A stretch of DNA of 64,000 bases from Tritrichomonas foetus (taxonomy: Eukaryota > Parabasalia > Tritrichomonadida > Tritrichomonadidae), in NCBI GenBank assembly GCA_001839685.1, contig MLAK01001271.1, positions 55,604 through 119,603 of the forward strand, written 5' to 3'. Position numbers and translations under genes: made by a program. Below the pieces are notes generated by a model that saw only the letters and a program-made list of their open reading frames with translations, was not told the origin of the DNA and made no database searches. Positions 11,043 to 19,989 of this stretch are shown one piece after another; position 1 is the stretch's first letter; every line of letters begins with the position of its first letter.

Positions 11043-12401
11043 ATGTTGAATTCTACTATTGTAGGTCTTTCAGCAATTTTACTTGCTAGTAATCCATTTT
11101 CCCTTGCCCAGACAACTGGACGCCGCATGTTTAACGTCGATAGATCAATTTTCTCGAAGTCTCTCCACAACGTTTTCTATTTCAACACATTTTTAGGCAG
11201 CGCCAAATTTTCCAAGGCCACATTCGACAACATCATTGGTGGTGCTATCAAGGTCGAGTCATATGACGCCAAAGATCAAGTTATCGAAAAACGCTTCAGC
11301 CCAAATATTATGAGCCAAAACTATTACTCTTTTGAAAGCTGCATGTTCCGTAAATGCTTCACTACTGGTGAAAAATCTAACGGCGGTGCTATCTCCATTA
11401 ATGTCAATCCAGGAATCGACTACGATGTTGATCTCTCCCTCGAATTTTCATCATTCTACAACTGTTATGTTGCTGGTGGCCAAGGTGGTGCCATTTACGG
11501 CTTCAGAATTGGCGATGTAGATATCAAAGAAACCTGCTTCCAACAGTGCACAACACGCGAGAAATCAGAGACAGAAGACACTGGATCAGGTACAGCTTGC
11601 TATATTTGGCACCGTGCCAACACAGAAAGATGCCGCCTCCGTGGCTCATCATTCGACAGATGCCCAGAAACCGGTGTTATGAATCCAAATACAGAGACAG
11701 TTTTCTTCGTTCTCATGGGTCGTGCCGACTCTGATGATTGCAACTTCACAAATAACTTTATCGAAAAAGTTGCATCAGCCATTGCTTTCACAGAACAGCA
11801 TTCATGCGATGTTGACTTCACATCATTCATCAACTGCAGTGGTGAATGCACCATCTTCCTTTCCGGCCAAACTGACGCCAACTGCGACATCAACACAGTT
11901 AACTTCGTCAACTGCGCCTCACACCCAGATACAAAGAACCCAGCCATTATTCTTGGTTACGCAACCGTTGTTACTCTTGAAAAGTGCGTTTTCATCATGG
12001 GCACAGACAAATATCTCGCAGCCCGCTCTGAAACCGATACAACATCAAAATTCACATTCAGCGATTGTATTTTCGACCGTAAGCAAAACGACCTCGTCGA
12101 TACAACAATCTGCAACTTTAATAGCTGCAACTTCGATGTTAGTTCACCTGAAACAAACAAATTCACCTTCTTCGACTCTCGCGAATGCTGGGAAATCGAA
12201 CCAGACCGTCTCCCAGCCTCAAACACCGTATATGCATTCCTTCTCTTCTTCGCCCTGTTCGGCGCTATCGTTGGATTCGGTCTTTACCTCCAACTCACCC
12301 AGGTCCTTGGTGGAAACACTGTTATTTCCGAAAACTATGACGCCGCACCAGCTGTCTCAGAGCCAATCAACAAGGCCTCATATGATGCTATTCCTGAATA
12401 A
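11043..12401 (+). CDS. Pmp-like / right-handed beta-helix surface membrane protein
   Basis: Predicted type I cell-surface protein of 452 residues. Residues 1-23 look like a signal peptide (hydrophobic, ending SLAQ). The ectodomain has short Cys-containing repeats built on GGAI (three times) and FxxC/FxxN motifs (FYNC, FTNN, FVNC). This pattern is seen in chlamydial polymorphic membrane proteins and in the trichomonad Pmp-like family, and is expected to fold as a parallel beta-helix. A single membrane helix (about residues 393-416, YAFLLFFALFGAIVGFGLYL) is followed by a cytoplasmic tail of about 35 residues. Codon use is strongly C-ended, like the translation genes, which suggests abundant expression. 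The stop overlaps TAAA. A role in host adhesion is possible by analogy but not shown. Confidence 0.75.
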   Translation: MLNSTIVGLSAILLASNPFSLAQTTGRRMFNVDRSIFSKSLHNVFYFNTFLGSAKFSKATFDNIIGGAIKVESYDAKDQVIEKRFSPNIMSQNYYSFESCMFRKCFTTGEKSNGGAISINVNPGIDYDVDLSLEFSSFYNCYVAGGQGGAIYGFRIGDVDIKETCFQQCTTREKSETEDTGSGTACYIWHRANTERCRLRGSSFDRCPETGVMNPNTETVFFVLMGRADSDDCNFTNNFIEKVASAIAFTEQHSCDVDFTSFINCSGECTIFLSGQTDANCDINTVNFVNCASHPDTKNPAIILGYATVVTLEKCVFIMGTDKYLAARSETDTTSKFTFSDCIFDRKQNDLVDTTICNFNSCNFDVSSPETNKFTFFDSRECWEIEPDRLPASNTVYAFLLFFALFGAIVGFGLYLQLTQVLGGNTVISENYDAAPAVSEPINKASYDAIPE

Positions 12402-12437
12402 AGCATTTGATTATTTCATTCTATTTTTACTTGTTTT

Positions 12438-12550
12438 CATGGAGTATTGTTCTCATGAAGCATTTTTTACATGAAATCATTATTCTCATGAAGTATTGTT
12501 TTAATGAAGTATTGTTCACATGGAGTATTGTTTACATGGAGTATTGTTCT
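12438..12550. repeat. 16-bp imperfect tandem repeat, seven units
   Basis: Seven near-copies of CATGGAGTATTGTTCT (16 bp; one unit is 17 bp) start at 12438, 12454, 12470, 12487, 12503, 12519 and 12535. They lie directly downstream of the surface-protein stop codon, within or just past its 3' end. Function unknown. Confidence 0.8.
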
Positions 12551-13045
12551 CTGTATGTGAGAGTGTCCACTCACAGTTATGTGAAGTGTCACCTTTTCAT
12601 AATTATCTATCGTTTAACAAAAGTACACAACCTATGCTTCTACGCTTATGATTTTATTTATATTTTCTCCATATAATTAGCATAATTAAAAAATAATATA
12701 TCCAAAATATTAAAAGATTTTGTCTTTTTATTTTTGAGATATTCTTCGATTTAATAAAAAAAGCAATTTTTTTAGAAATACTTATTGTTTTGAATACATT
12801 ATAATCGTCTATTCCATTGAAAATGAAAATCTACTTTTTTCCCACACATATGCGACATATCCTTGATTTTTGAGAGTATTTACATGGATAAGCTCCTTCA
12901 AAAGGATTTTAAGAAAGAAAAAAAAATTATGCCCAAAAAATAAGATTCTCAAATAATTTCAGAATTAAATTCAATTTCCTTCTTTATTAATAAGAATGTT
13001 CATGATTTTGTGTGAGTTGAATACAATTGGTTCATTAGATTTTGA

Positions 13046-13536
13046 TCAAATATCGAATTTTTTTTGAGAACGTAATTCTCGACAACCAAAAGACGAAAAT
13101 GCTTTATAAATCGATGTTAATACATTCTGACGAAATTGTGCATGTTGGCAAAGTTTGAAAAAAAATCTAAGCATCAATCTTTCGGAAAATTCAAATTCAA
13201 TAAAATTGGTGTATTGCAAGATAAATTCGATAAAATTGTCCACATAGTAGGGATAATATAGAGAAATATTTGAGTAACTCTTTGATCTAGTGGAAAGGGC
13301 AAAATCTTTCATCTGCCTGGAGATTTTAGAAATAACGTGTAATTTCGAAAATAGTAATCAAGCGAATTTTGGCATTTTTTATTGGTTGAGATCTATTCAG
13401 CAAAAATTCGTTGCTGTAAATTAAGCATCAGAGAGTCGGGAAGTTGTTTCCAAGATTCGAAAAAGTTCAGTTTATTTAATGAAAATAAACGTATTTCCAG
13501 GTTGTGTACTTTTCGTTTAACTTTCAATAGTTTTCT
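13046..13536 (-). pseudogene. Possible decayed coding fragment
   Basis: On the minus strand an open block of about 44 codons (containing FFESWKQLPDSLMLNLQQ) ends in a stop. An 88-codon ATG-started frame (13312-13046) follows in a different frame. Composition is protein-like, but no family was recognised and AT-rich DNA can mislead by eye. The rest of 12551-13587 shows nothing else. Confidence 0.25.
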
Positions 13537-13587
13537 TTACCTTCTAAAATTTTATGACGAAAGGTTTGAGAGGAGATAAAATTTGAA

Positions 13588-13594
13588 TCATTCA
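13588..13594 (+). promoter_or_regulatory. Candidate initiator of kinase-Sel1 gene
   Basis: TCATTCA with the putative +1 A at 13590, 21 nt before the ATG at 13611. Confidence 0.4.
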
Positions 13595-13610
13595 AATAAT
13601 CTTCCTCAAA

Positions 13611-15422
13611 ATGTCGATTTATAGCTTCATCATCGATCTTGAAGATTATCATATCAAGCAAAAAATTGGAAGTGGAGGTTTTGGAGAAGTGTTCATTATC
13701 GAAAACAAAAACACGAACGAATTATCCGCATGCAAAGTAAGTAAAAACGAAGTTATCACAGCGAAAGATCAACGAAATTTCTTTTCAGAGATTGAAATTT
13801 TGATGAAAGTTCATCACCCAACCATTTTAAGTCTTTCAGGTTTTAATTTACGAAATTTTGAAGATCAACCATTTCCAGTTATCATCACCGAATATTTGGA
13901 AAGTGGATCATTATCGAAAGTTCTTGAAGCAGCATCAAAAGGCCTTGCGCCAAATGAGTGGACTTTTACTAAAAAGTTCATTAACATTCTCGGAATCGCA
14001 CTTGGGATGCAACATCTTCATTCACAAGGCATTATTCATCGAGATTTGAAACCAGATAATATTTTACTTGATAGTAATTTTTATCCACGTATTTGTGATT
14101 TTGGACTTTCTAAAATTTTTTCAAATGAAGAAACAAGGAAAGACAGTGAGAGTCTAGAATTTACAAAAACGACTGTTGCAGGAACAATTCTTTATATGGC
14201 CCCTGAAATTGTTGATGGAGAGAAATATTCTATGAAAATTGATGTTTATTCTTATTCATTAATTGTTTATGAAATTTTAAGTGGAAATCCTCCAACAATT
14301 CCAGGAAATAATCCTTTCCAAATCATGTTTAATGTTAAAGCCGGAAATCGACCAAATCTTTCAAATATTACCAATGAAACACAACGTTCATTTCTTGAAC
14401 ACTGTTGGTGTAATGATCCAAAATCGCGTTATTCATTTTCCGAAATTGTTTCATTCCTTCTTTCATCATTTCAAAACAAAACAGATAATTCTTTTATTGA
14501 TGAAGATATTGATGAATCAGAGATTGAATTTTATTTGCAAGAATTTGAGAATCTACCGATCCAAGAAATTACAAAAATCGAAGAAATCAAAGAACCATCA
14601 GAAACTTCATTCGCCGAAACTGATAAATTGAAAGAACATCTTGTAACTCATTCCAATCTAGAAAACAAAAACGAACTTTTTTATATTGATCCAAATGGGA
14701 ATCGCCATTCAATTGATTTAACAAATTCATCTTCAATTTTTAAATACGCAAATATGTTATATAATGGAGAAGGAATTGAACGAAATTCTTCGGAAGCCAT
14801 CAAATACTTTAAAATGGCTGCAGATCAAGGGCATTCAGATGCAATGCTTTATTATGCATTTATGTTATATAATGGAGAAGGAATTGAACGAAATTATTCA
14901 GAAGCCATCAAATATTTTAAAATGGCTATCGATTTAGGGAATTCATATGCAATGAATAATTATGCAAATATATTAAAAAATGGGATTGGAATTGAACGAA
15001 ACTATTCAGAAGCAATCAAATATTATAAAATGGGGATTGATAAAGGAGATTCAGGTGCAATGAATGGTTATGCAAATATGTTATATAATGGAGAAGGAAT
15101 TGAACAAAATTATTCTGAAGCACTCAAATATTATAAAATGGCTGCAGATCACGGAGATTCAAGTGCAATGTTTAATTATGCATTTATGTTATATAATGGA
15201 GAAGGAACAGAACGAAATTCTTTGGAAGCCATCAAATATTATAAAATGGCTGCAAATCAAGGACATTCAGGTGCAATGTATAACTATGCATTTATGTTAT
15301 ATAATGGAGAAGGAATTGAACGAAATTGCTCAGAGGCCATCAAATACTTTAAAATGGCTGCAGATCGAGGAGATTCAAATGCATTAAAACAATATCACAA
15401 ACTTACATCAAGTAGCGTCTAA
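13611..15422 (+). CDS. Protein kinase with C-terminal Sel1-like repeats
   Basis: Likely active Ser/Thr (TKL-like) kinase of 603 residues. Residues 14-285 form the kinase domain: glycine loop IGSGGFGEV (19-27), ATP-binding Lys42 (in ACKV), catalytic HRDLKPDN with Asp145, metal-binding DFG with Asp163, and MAPEIV in the P+1 region. An acidic linker (about 285-375) leads to six tandem 36-residue Sel1-like helical repeats (379-594; YANMLYNGEGIERN type). These repeats usually act as a protein-docking solenoid. There is no signal peptide or membrane helix, so it should be cytosolic. Kinase-Sel1 fusions are common in amoebozoan and parabasalid protists. Substrate unknown. The repeats are nearly identical at DNA level, suggesting recent unit duplication. 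Confidence 0.9.
   Translation: MSIYSFIIDLEDYHIKQKIGSGGFGEVFIIENKNTNELSACKVSKNEVITAKDQRNFFSEIEILMKVHHPTILSLSGFNLRNFEDQPFPVIITEYLESGSLSKVLEAASKGLAPNEWTFTKKFINILGIALGMQHLHSQGIIHRDLKPDNILLDSNFYPRICDFGLSKIFSNEETRKDSESLEFTKTTVAGTILYMAPEIVDGEKYSMKIDVYSYSLIVYEILSGNPPTIPGNNPFQIMFNVKAGNRPNLSNITNETQRSFLEHCWCNDPKSRYSFSEIVSFLLSSFQNKTDNSFIDEDIDESEIEFYLQEFENLPIQEITKIEEIKEPSETSFAETDKLKEHLVTHSNLENKNELFYIDPNGNRHSIDLTNSSSIFKYANMLYNGEGIERNSSEAIKYFKMAADQGHSDAMLYYAFMLYNGEGIERNYSEAIKYFKMAIDLGNSYAMNNYANILKNGIGIERNYSEAIKYYKMGIDKGDSGAMNGYANMLYNGEGIEQNYSEALKYYKMAADHGDSSAMFNYAFMLYNGEGTERNSLEAIKYYKMAANQGHSGAMYNYAFMLYNGEGIERNCSEAIKYFKMAADRGDSNALKQYHKLTSSSV
14745..15392. repeat. 108-bp tandem coding repeat (Sel1), six units
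   Basis: Six consecutive 108-bp units, each encoding one 36-residue Sel1-like repeat, share long identical stretches such as ATGTTATATAATGGAGAAGG. Copy number may vary between alleles or be miscounted in assembly. Confidence 0.85.
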
Positions 15423-15579
15423 AACGTGAGCTTGTTATATATTTTCCATTGAATGCTTTGAATAAAAGCGCGTATAAACTCGTGTTAATCTTGTATTGTG
15501 CAACGAAAAGAGGAAAAATCAAATCCCAAAAATTATCGTTATTTTTCTCAACCCAAAATCGTCAAAGGATTTCTACATT

Positions 15580-15871
15580 CTAGACACCAATCACTTCATT
15601 TATTGTCAAGTTACTTAACCATGTGACTAAAATGAAACACGCTTCTTAAAGTAATTACTGAGAACGATACCAGTCTCAATAATATTTGCCAAGGTTTCCA
15701 CACGAGAAATGAAACTCACTAGAAACAACTCTAATTCAGAGATTAGATTTCCAATTAATGCCATGATGTTGCTAATGCCGCATTAACATCTAGCATCCTC
15801 AAGACAAAAATGATTTTGTTTAATATCTTCCCCAAGCATGCTTCACCTTCCATGTCATGCTGCATAGTAGA
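15580..15871 (-). pseudogene. Possible frameshifted gene remnant
   Basis: Three minus-strand open blocks join end to end through frame changes. One contains CLGKILNKIIFVLRML, one ISELELFLVSFISRVETLA, and one VTWLSNLTINEVIGV ending at the stop 15582-15580. Base composition is less AT-rich than the flanks. No family recognised. The antisense reading also looks partly protein-like, so this is tentative. The remaining spacer 15423-16217 shows nothing else. Confidence 0.25.
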
Positions 15872-16217
15872 CTAAAAATTTCATTCGAATTCATAAAAAA
15901 TTTAGAAATTTGGTTTATTATTTAGCAAAATCATCAAATTTTTCTGAGGAAACTGTTTATAATCATTTCAATGAATGTAGTATACACGCCTCATCTCATT
16001 GTAATTCTCTCTCACAAAACATGACAAAAATCATTCATCATATTTGTTCACCTGTTATCAGGGGAAAGTATTGTTTTCATAAAAGAATGAAATCCAATTT
16101 CTATGTGGTCATATAATGATTAAATTTTAATCACCAACAATGGAATGTAACAAAAAACAAAATTTGTCATGAATGGCAATTTTTCATATAAAATGTCAGT
16201 GAAATAACGTTTTTTCA

Positions 16218-19200
16218 ATGAGCAATTTCCCCAATAATTCGACACAGCAAAGGAAATTGAATAAGCAAGGCCGTCCTTTAAACTTCCTTTCAACCGACAT
16301 TTCCCATATAATCAGCGAAGCAAAGCCAGCCACTCAAACGAGACCAATTACCACTTTATCCGAAGTTTCGCAGGCTTCTTTCCCATCAGATCCATCATCA
16401 TCACTTGATGACGATACGCGACTCGAAATAGAGAATTATTTTGACGAATTACTGGAAAAAATCTCAATCCTTCCATTTCACTCGGCCGTTGAACCAATTT
16501 TAACAACGATCTTTAATGCGCATAAAACGGTATTATGGGTTTCCAAAGGACGAGCCTATTCCTATTTTTCCCCAACATTGGATAAATATATTGTTGGTGA
16601 GGACTCTTTAATCTCGGCAGCAGCAAGAGCTAGAACATCTATTGTTTGCCCACCAAGCATGGACTTTTCTTCAACCGAAGATCAATCTGATAATGAATGC
16701 TCGAAAATGTATTTTCCGTTTTATTTAAAAACTGGAACAGTTGTTGCTGTAGCTGAAGTATATCGTTCACCTTTGCAGGATCCTTTTGAAGATGATGATT
16801 TGAAAATATCTGCATTTTTAATGAAAAAATTTTTATTGTATGGATCAGCTGTCTTTAGTCCATCTGAAACTGTTTCTTTTGCTTCTGAATTTTCTCACAT
16901 TACAACTCCTCTTGAAGCCAATATGAGGCTATCAAATGCGCTGATTCGAGGATTTAATTGCAAAATGACTGATTTTTGGTGTCACCATGAAAACACTAAA
17001 GATTTGTTAAAATTTGACACTGATTCAGGTGATTTTCTCCAGCCTCCAAAATCAAATATCGGAGTTGTAACAGCTGCAATTCGTAATAAAACAACAGTGA
17101 ATTCAAAAACAGCAAGATATCATCCAAATTTTTCTTTTAATGGTGATCCTTTACCGGATGAGCCTGTTTTGATTTCGACATTTACTGTTGATGATTGTGT
17201 CTTTGCTGCTGTCTTAAGAGGAAGAATTGTTCAATCACCTTTTTCAGCAGACGATGAATCAAAACTTGAAGCAATCATGCCATTCATTGCCAGATCGCTT
17301 TTATTTTCAACGACTGTTGGTCAAAAAGGAGTTTCTTCAAGAGACCCTTTTGAATTAGAGCTAACTGACTTGTTGGATGCTGCTGCACTTTTCGCAGCTC
17401 AAATTACATTCGATGATCTTGCAAAAGTAATTCAGGAAAAATCTGCTTCTTTAACACAAGCACAAGCTTGTAAACTTTATTTATATAATCATGTAACAAA
17501 TCAATTAACTAGTGATTTTGATCAAAATAATCCAAATTTGCATTCTTTTTCAGCTTCTGAAGGGCTTGTTGGATCAGTTGCATCGTTAGGAACACCAATA
17601 CGATTAAAAGATCCAACAAGTGATCCTAGATTTCATGAAATAGTTGATGTTGGTGCCTCAAAAACTCGAAATAACAGCCCTTCAAAAAGAAATCGAACAA
17701 ATTTGATGAATAATAATAACAATAACAATAATTATTTAAATGGTGTTACTGCAGAATCATTAAAATCCATAATGATTATACCTATATTTACTTCTATGGA
17801 TAGTGTAATTGGTGCTATTGCATTATATAATAAAAATAATAGGTTGGAATTCACAGATGACGATGAAAAAATAATGACAACAATTGCAGTTTTTGCATCA
17901 ATTTCCATTCAAAATTCAAAGATTTTCCAGATGTCTTTAAACCTAGCACAACATCTTAGTTCTTTTACACATTTTACACATGATCGAACAAAAATCCACT
18001 CAGATGATTCGTTTTTGATAAAATTACTCAAAAAAGCACGAGATGAGCTAAAAGCTTATAGAGTTACACTTTTCTTTTCAAGAAATAACAAAACACTTAT
18101 TCTTTATAGATCAATTGGCGGTCCACCTGAAGATGGTTCAAAGTATTCTTTGCCTGCTGCACAACAAGGAAACATTATTTCTTATCCAATTCAAGAAACT
18201 CCTGAAATATTGCCACCTACTACAAATTCATCAGCTCGTCGCAGAACTTCTGACGCTATTTCTCAGCCTGTATCAAGTAGGACTGATGCTGGAACGTCTC
18301 CTTCACCAAACAACAGAATGGGAAGAATAATTTGCTGCTCACCAATCATTGACATAAACAATGATATGAATAAAAGTGGTAGAGATAGTAACAGGGAAAC
18401 AGAAGGTCTTAATGATGCAGAAAATGGCGACAAAAATGAAAATGTATTGGCTGTATTGGAAATTTGTATTCCATCGATTGGAAGTCCAGAAGATATTGAA
18501 ATTTTTGAAACTTTTTGTAAAATTGTCGTTCTTGCAATTAAACAAAAATCATTAAAAGAATTGAAAGAAACACGTGAAGAAATGATTGCTTTACAAGATA
18601 CTTTGACTGAAAATGAAAGAGAAAATTATTCGATACCATCAAAATATAAAGCTGTTCCGAAAAACATTTTCACAAATGAATTTGATATAACGTTAGTTGA
18701 AGATGAAAAGCTTCTTAATATTGCTTTTGCTTGCTTTGATAAATTTGGATTAATGCATGAATTCAACATAATTGGTGCAAAACTTTTCCTCTTTCTTTAT
18801 AGAATTCAAAAGTTAAATGGTGATGAGTGGCGTCATGCTTTAGATTCGACAGCATTTTTGTCATATTTATTGACATTGACGAGATTTGATGAAAAACTTC
18901 AAAAGAATGAAATTTTAGCACTTTTAATTGCATCATTATGTCATAATCTCGGATCATCATTCTTTCCTACAACTTTTACTAATCGTGCTGATAATGCATT
19001 AGAACTATTATTCTCGAAATCACCTGTTTTTGAAGAACATTCTTGTGCAGAAACAATTTCCATTATTTCTTCACCTGAAATCAATTTACTTGAATCAATG
19101 GATGAAGAAACGACAGAATATACAAATAATTTAATTATTAAATTGATTTTATCAACAGATTTCTTTAGGCATTTTGAACTAATGCATGAACTGAAAGTTC

Positions 19201-19712
19201 GAACTAATAATGAACAATTTGACTGGACAGATGCTGAAAATACACTACTGTTAATGAAAATATTTCTAAAATGTGCAGATGTTGGTGTGATTGCTAAAAT
19301 TCCTATAGTTGCGGATAAATTCAAAAACATTGTATGTAATGAATATTTCCAGCATGGACCAATTGATAAACCAAAAGATTTAATCTTTAAATCAAAAATC
19401 AATAGAGATCGATCTCATTTAGATAAAGATCGATCAAGAAGATCAGTGCTAAATTCTGTTTTTGCGCCAATGTTTCGAATTCTTCAAAAAATATATCAAC
19501 AATTGGAAGATATGAACCTTTGCATTTCCGAAAATATAAACAAGTGGACAGGACTTCAATCAGATCCAAATTCTAATATCAATACTGATGAAGGGAATAA
19601 ATCTGGAGGTGATGGAGAAGAATCGCCTGAATCAAATGAAGAAGAGGAGGAGGAAGAAACATCTGATGACAATGCTAAGCTGGGTCCTGATCGTTTATTG
19701 GAAGCAGATTGA
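16218..19712 (+). CDS. Multi-GAF protein with degenerate cyclic-nucleotide phosphodiesterase domain
   Basis: The 1164-residue protein has three or four GAF-like modules, the clearest at about residues 390-575, and a C-terminal class I phosphodiesterase (PDEase_I) fold at about 825-1070. The fold is recognisable from WRHALD (871-876), the EWRHALD..LIASLCHN..EEHS spacing, KCADVGVIAKIP around Asp1021, and NEYFQHG. Key residues are altered. The YHN of the first motif is GDE (868-870). The metal-binding HD of HDxxH is His909-Asn910 followed by LGS, losing the Asp and the second His. It may therefore be a non-catalytic, ligand-sensing protein rather than an active cAMP/cGMP hydrolase. It has a disordered N-terminus and an acidic tail. 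Start chosen as the first ATG. Its 3' end faces the RasGEF gene. Confidence 0.85.
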   Translation: MSNFPNNSTQQRKLNKQGRPLNFLSTDISHIISEAKPATQTRPITTLSEVSQASFPSDPSSSLDDDTRLEIENYFDELLEKISILPFHSAVEPILTTIFNAHKTVLWVSKGRAYSYFSPTLDKYIVGEDSLISAAARARTSIVCPPSMDFSSTEDQSDNECSKMYFPFYLKTGTVVAVAEVYRSPLQDPFEDDDLKISAFLMKKFLLYGSAVFSPSETVSFASEFSHITTPLEANMRLSNALIRGFNCKMTDFWCHHENTKDLLKFDTDSGDFLQPPKSNIGVVTAAIRNKTTVNSKTARYHPNFSFNGDPLPDEPVLISTFTVDDCVFAAVLRGRIVQSPFSADDESKLEAIMPFIARSLLFSTTVGQKGVSSRDPFELELTDLLDAAALFAAQITFDDLAKVIQEKSASLTQAQACKLYLYNHVTNQLTSDFDQNNPNLHSFSASEGLVGSVASLGTPIRLKDPTSDPRFHEIVDVGASKTRNNSPSKRNRTNLMNNNNNNNNYLNGVTAESLKSIMIIPIFTSMDSVIGAIALYNKNNRLEFTDDDEKIMTTIAVFASISIQNSKIFQMSLNLAQHLSSFTHFTHDRTKIHSDDSFLIKLLKKARDELKAYRVTLFFSRNNKTLILYRSIGGPPEDGSKYSLPAAQQGNIISYPIQETPEILPPTTNSSARRRTSDAISQPVSSRTDAGTSPSPNNRMGRIICCSPIIDINNDMNKSGRDSNRETEGLNDAENGDKNENVLAVLEICIPSIGSPEDIEIFETFCKIVVLAIKQKSLKELKETREEMIALQDTLTENERENYSIPSKYKAVPKNIFTNEFDITLVEDEKLLNIAFACFDKFGLMHEFNIIGAKLFLFLYRIQKLNGDEWRHALDSTAFLSYLLTLTRFDEKLQKNEILALLIASLCHNLGSSFFPTTFTNRADNALELLFSKSPVFEEHSCAETISIISSPEINLLESMDEETTEYTNNLIIKLILSTDFFRHFELMHELKVRTNNEQFDWTDAENTLLLMKIFLKCADVGVIAKIPIVADKFKNIVCNEYFQHGPIDKPKDLIFKSKINRDRSHLDKDRSRRSVLNSVFAPMFRILQKIYQQLEDMNLCISENINKWTGLQSDPNSNINTDEGNKSGGDGEESPESNEEEEEEETSDDNAKLGPDRLLEAD

Positions 19713-19989
19713 ATTTATCTTTCATCGATTAATTTGTTTGTTTGTAAAAATTTGTTAGAATAATCAATTTTATTTTTTAAAAAAATAAAAATAAAAAACT
19801 ATGCTATGTATCCGTTCATTGTTGAGTGATAATAATCATAGGAATATATATCGGAATAGAATCAGACTAGAACCAGAGAAGCTATCAAAGAAGAATCAAA
19901 GAAAAAGTTTTATAAATAAAATAAAAAATAAAAAAAAAAAAACACGCAAATGATTTTTAAATATAGAGGAAGATGACAGCAAAAAACTA

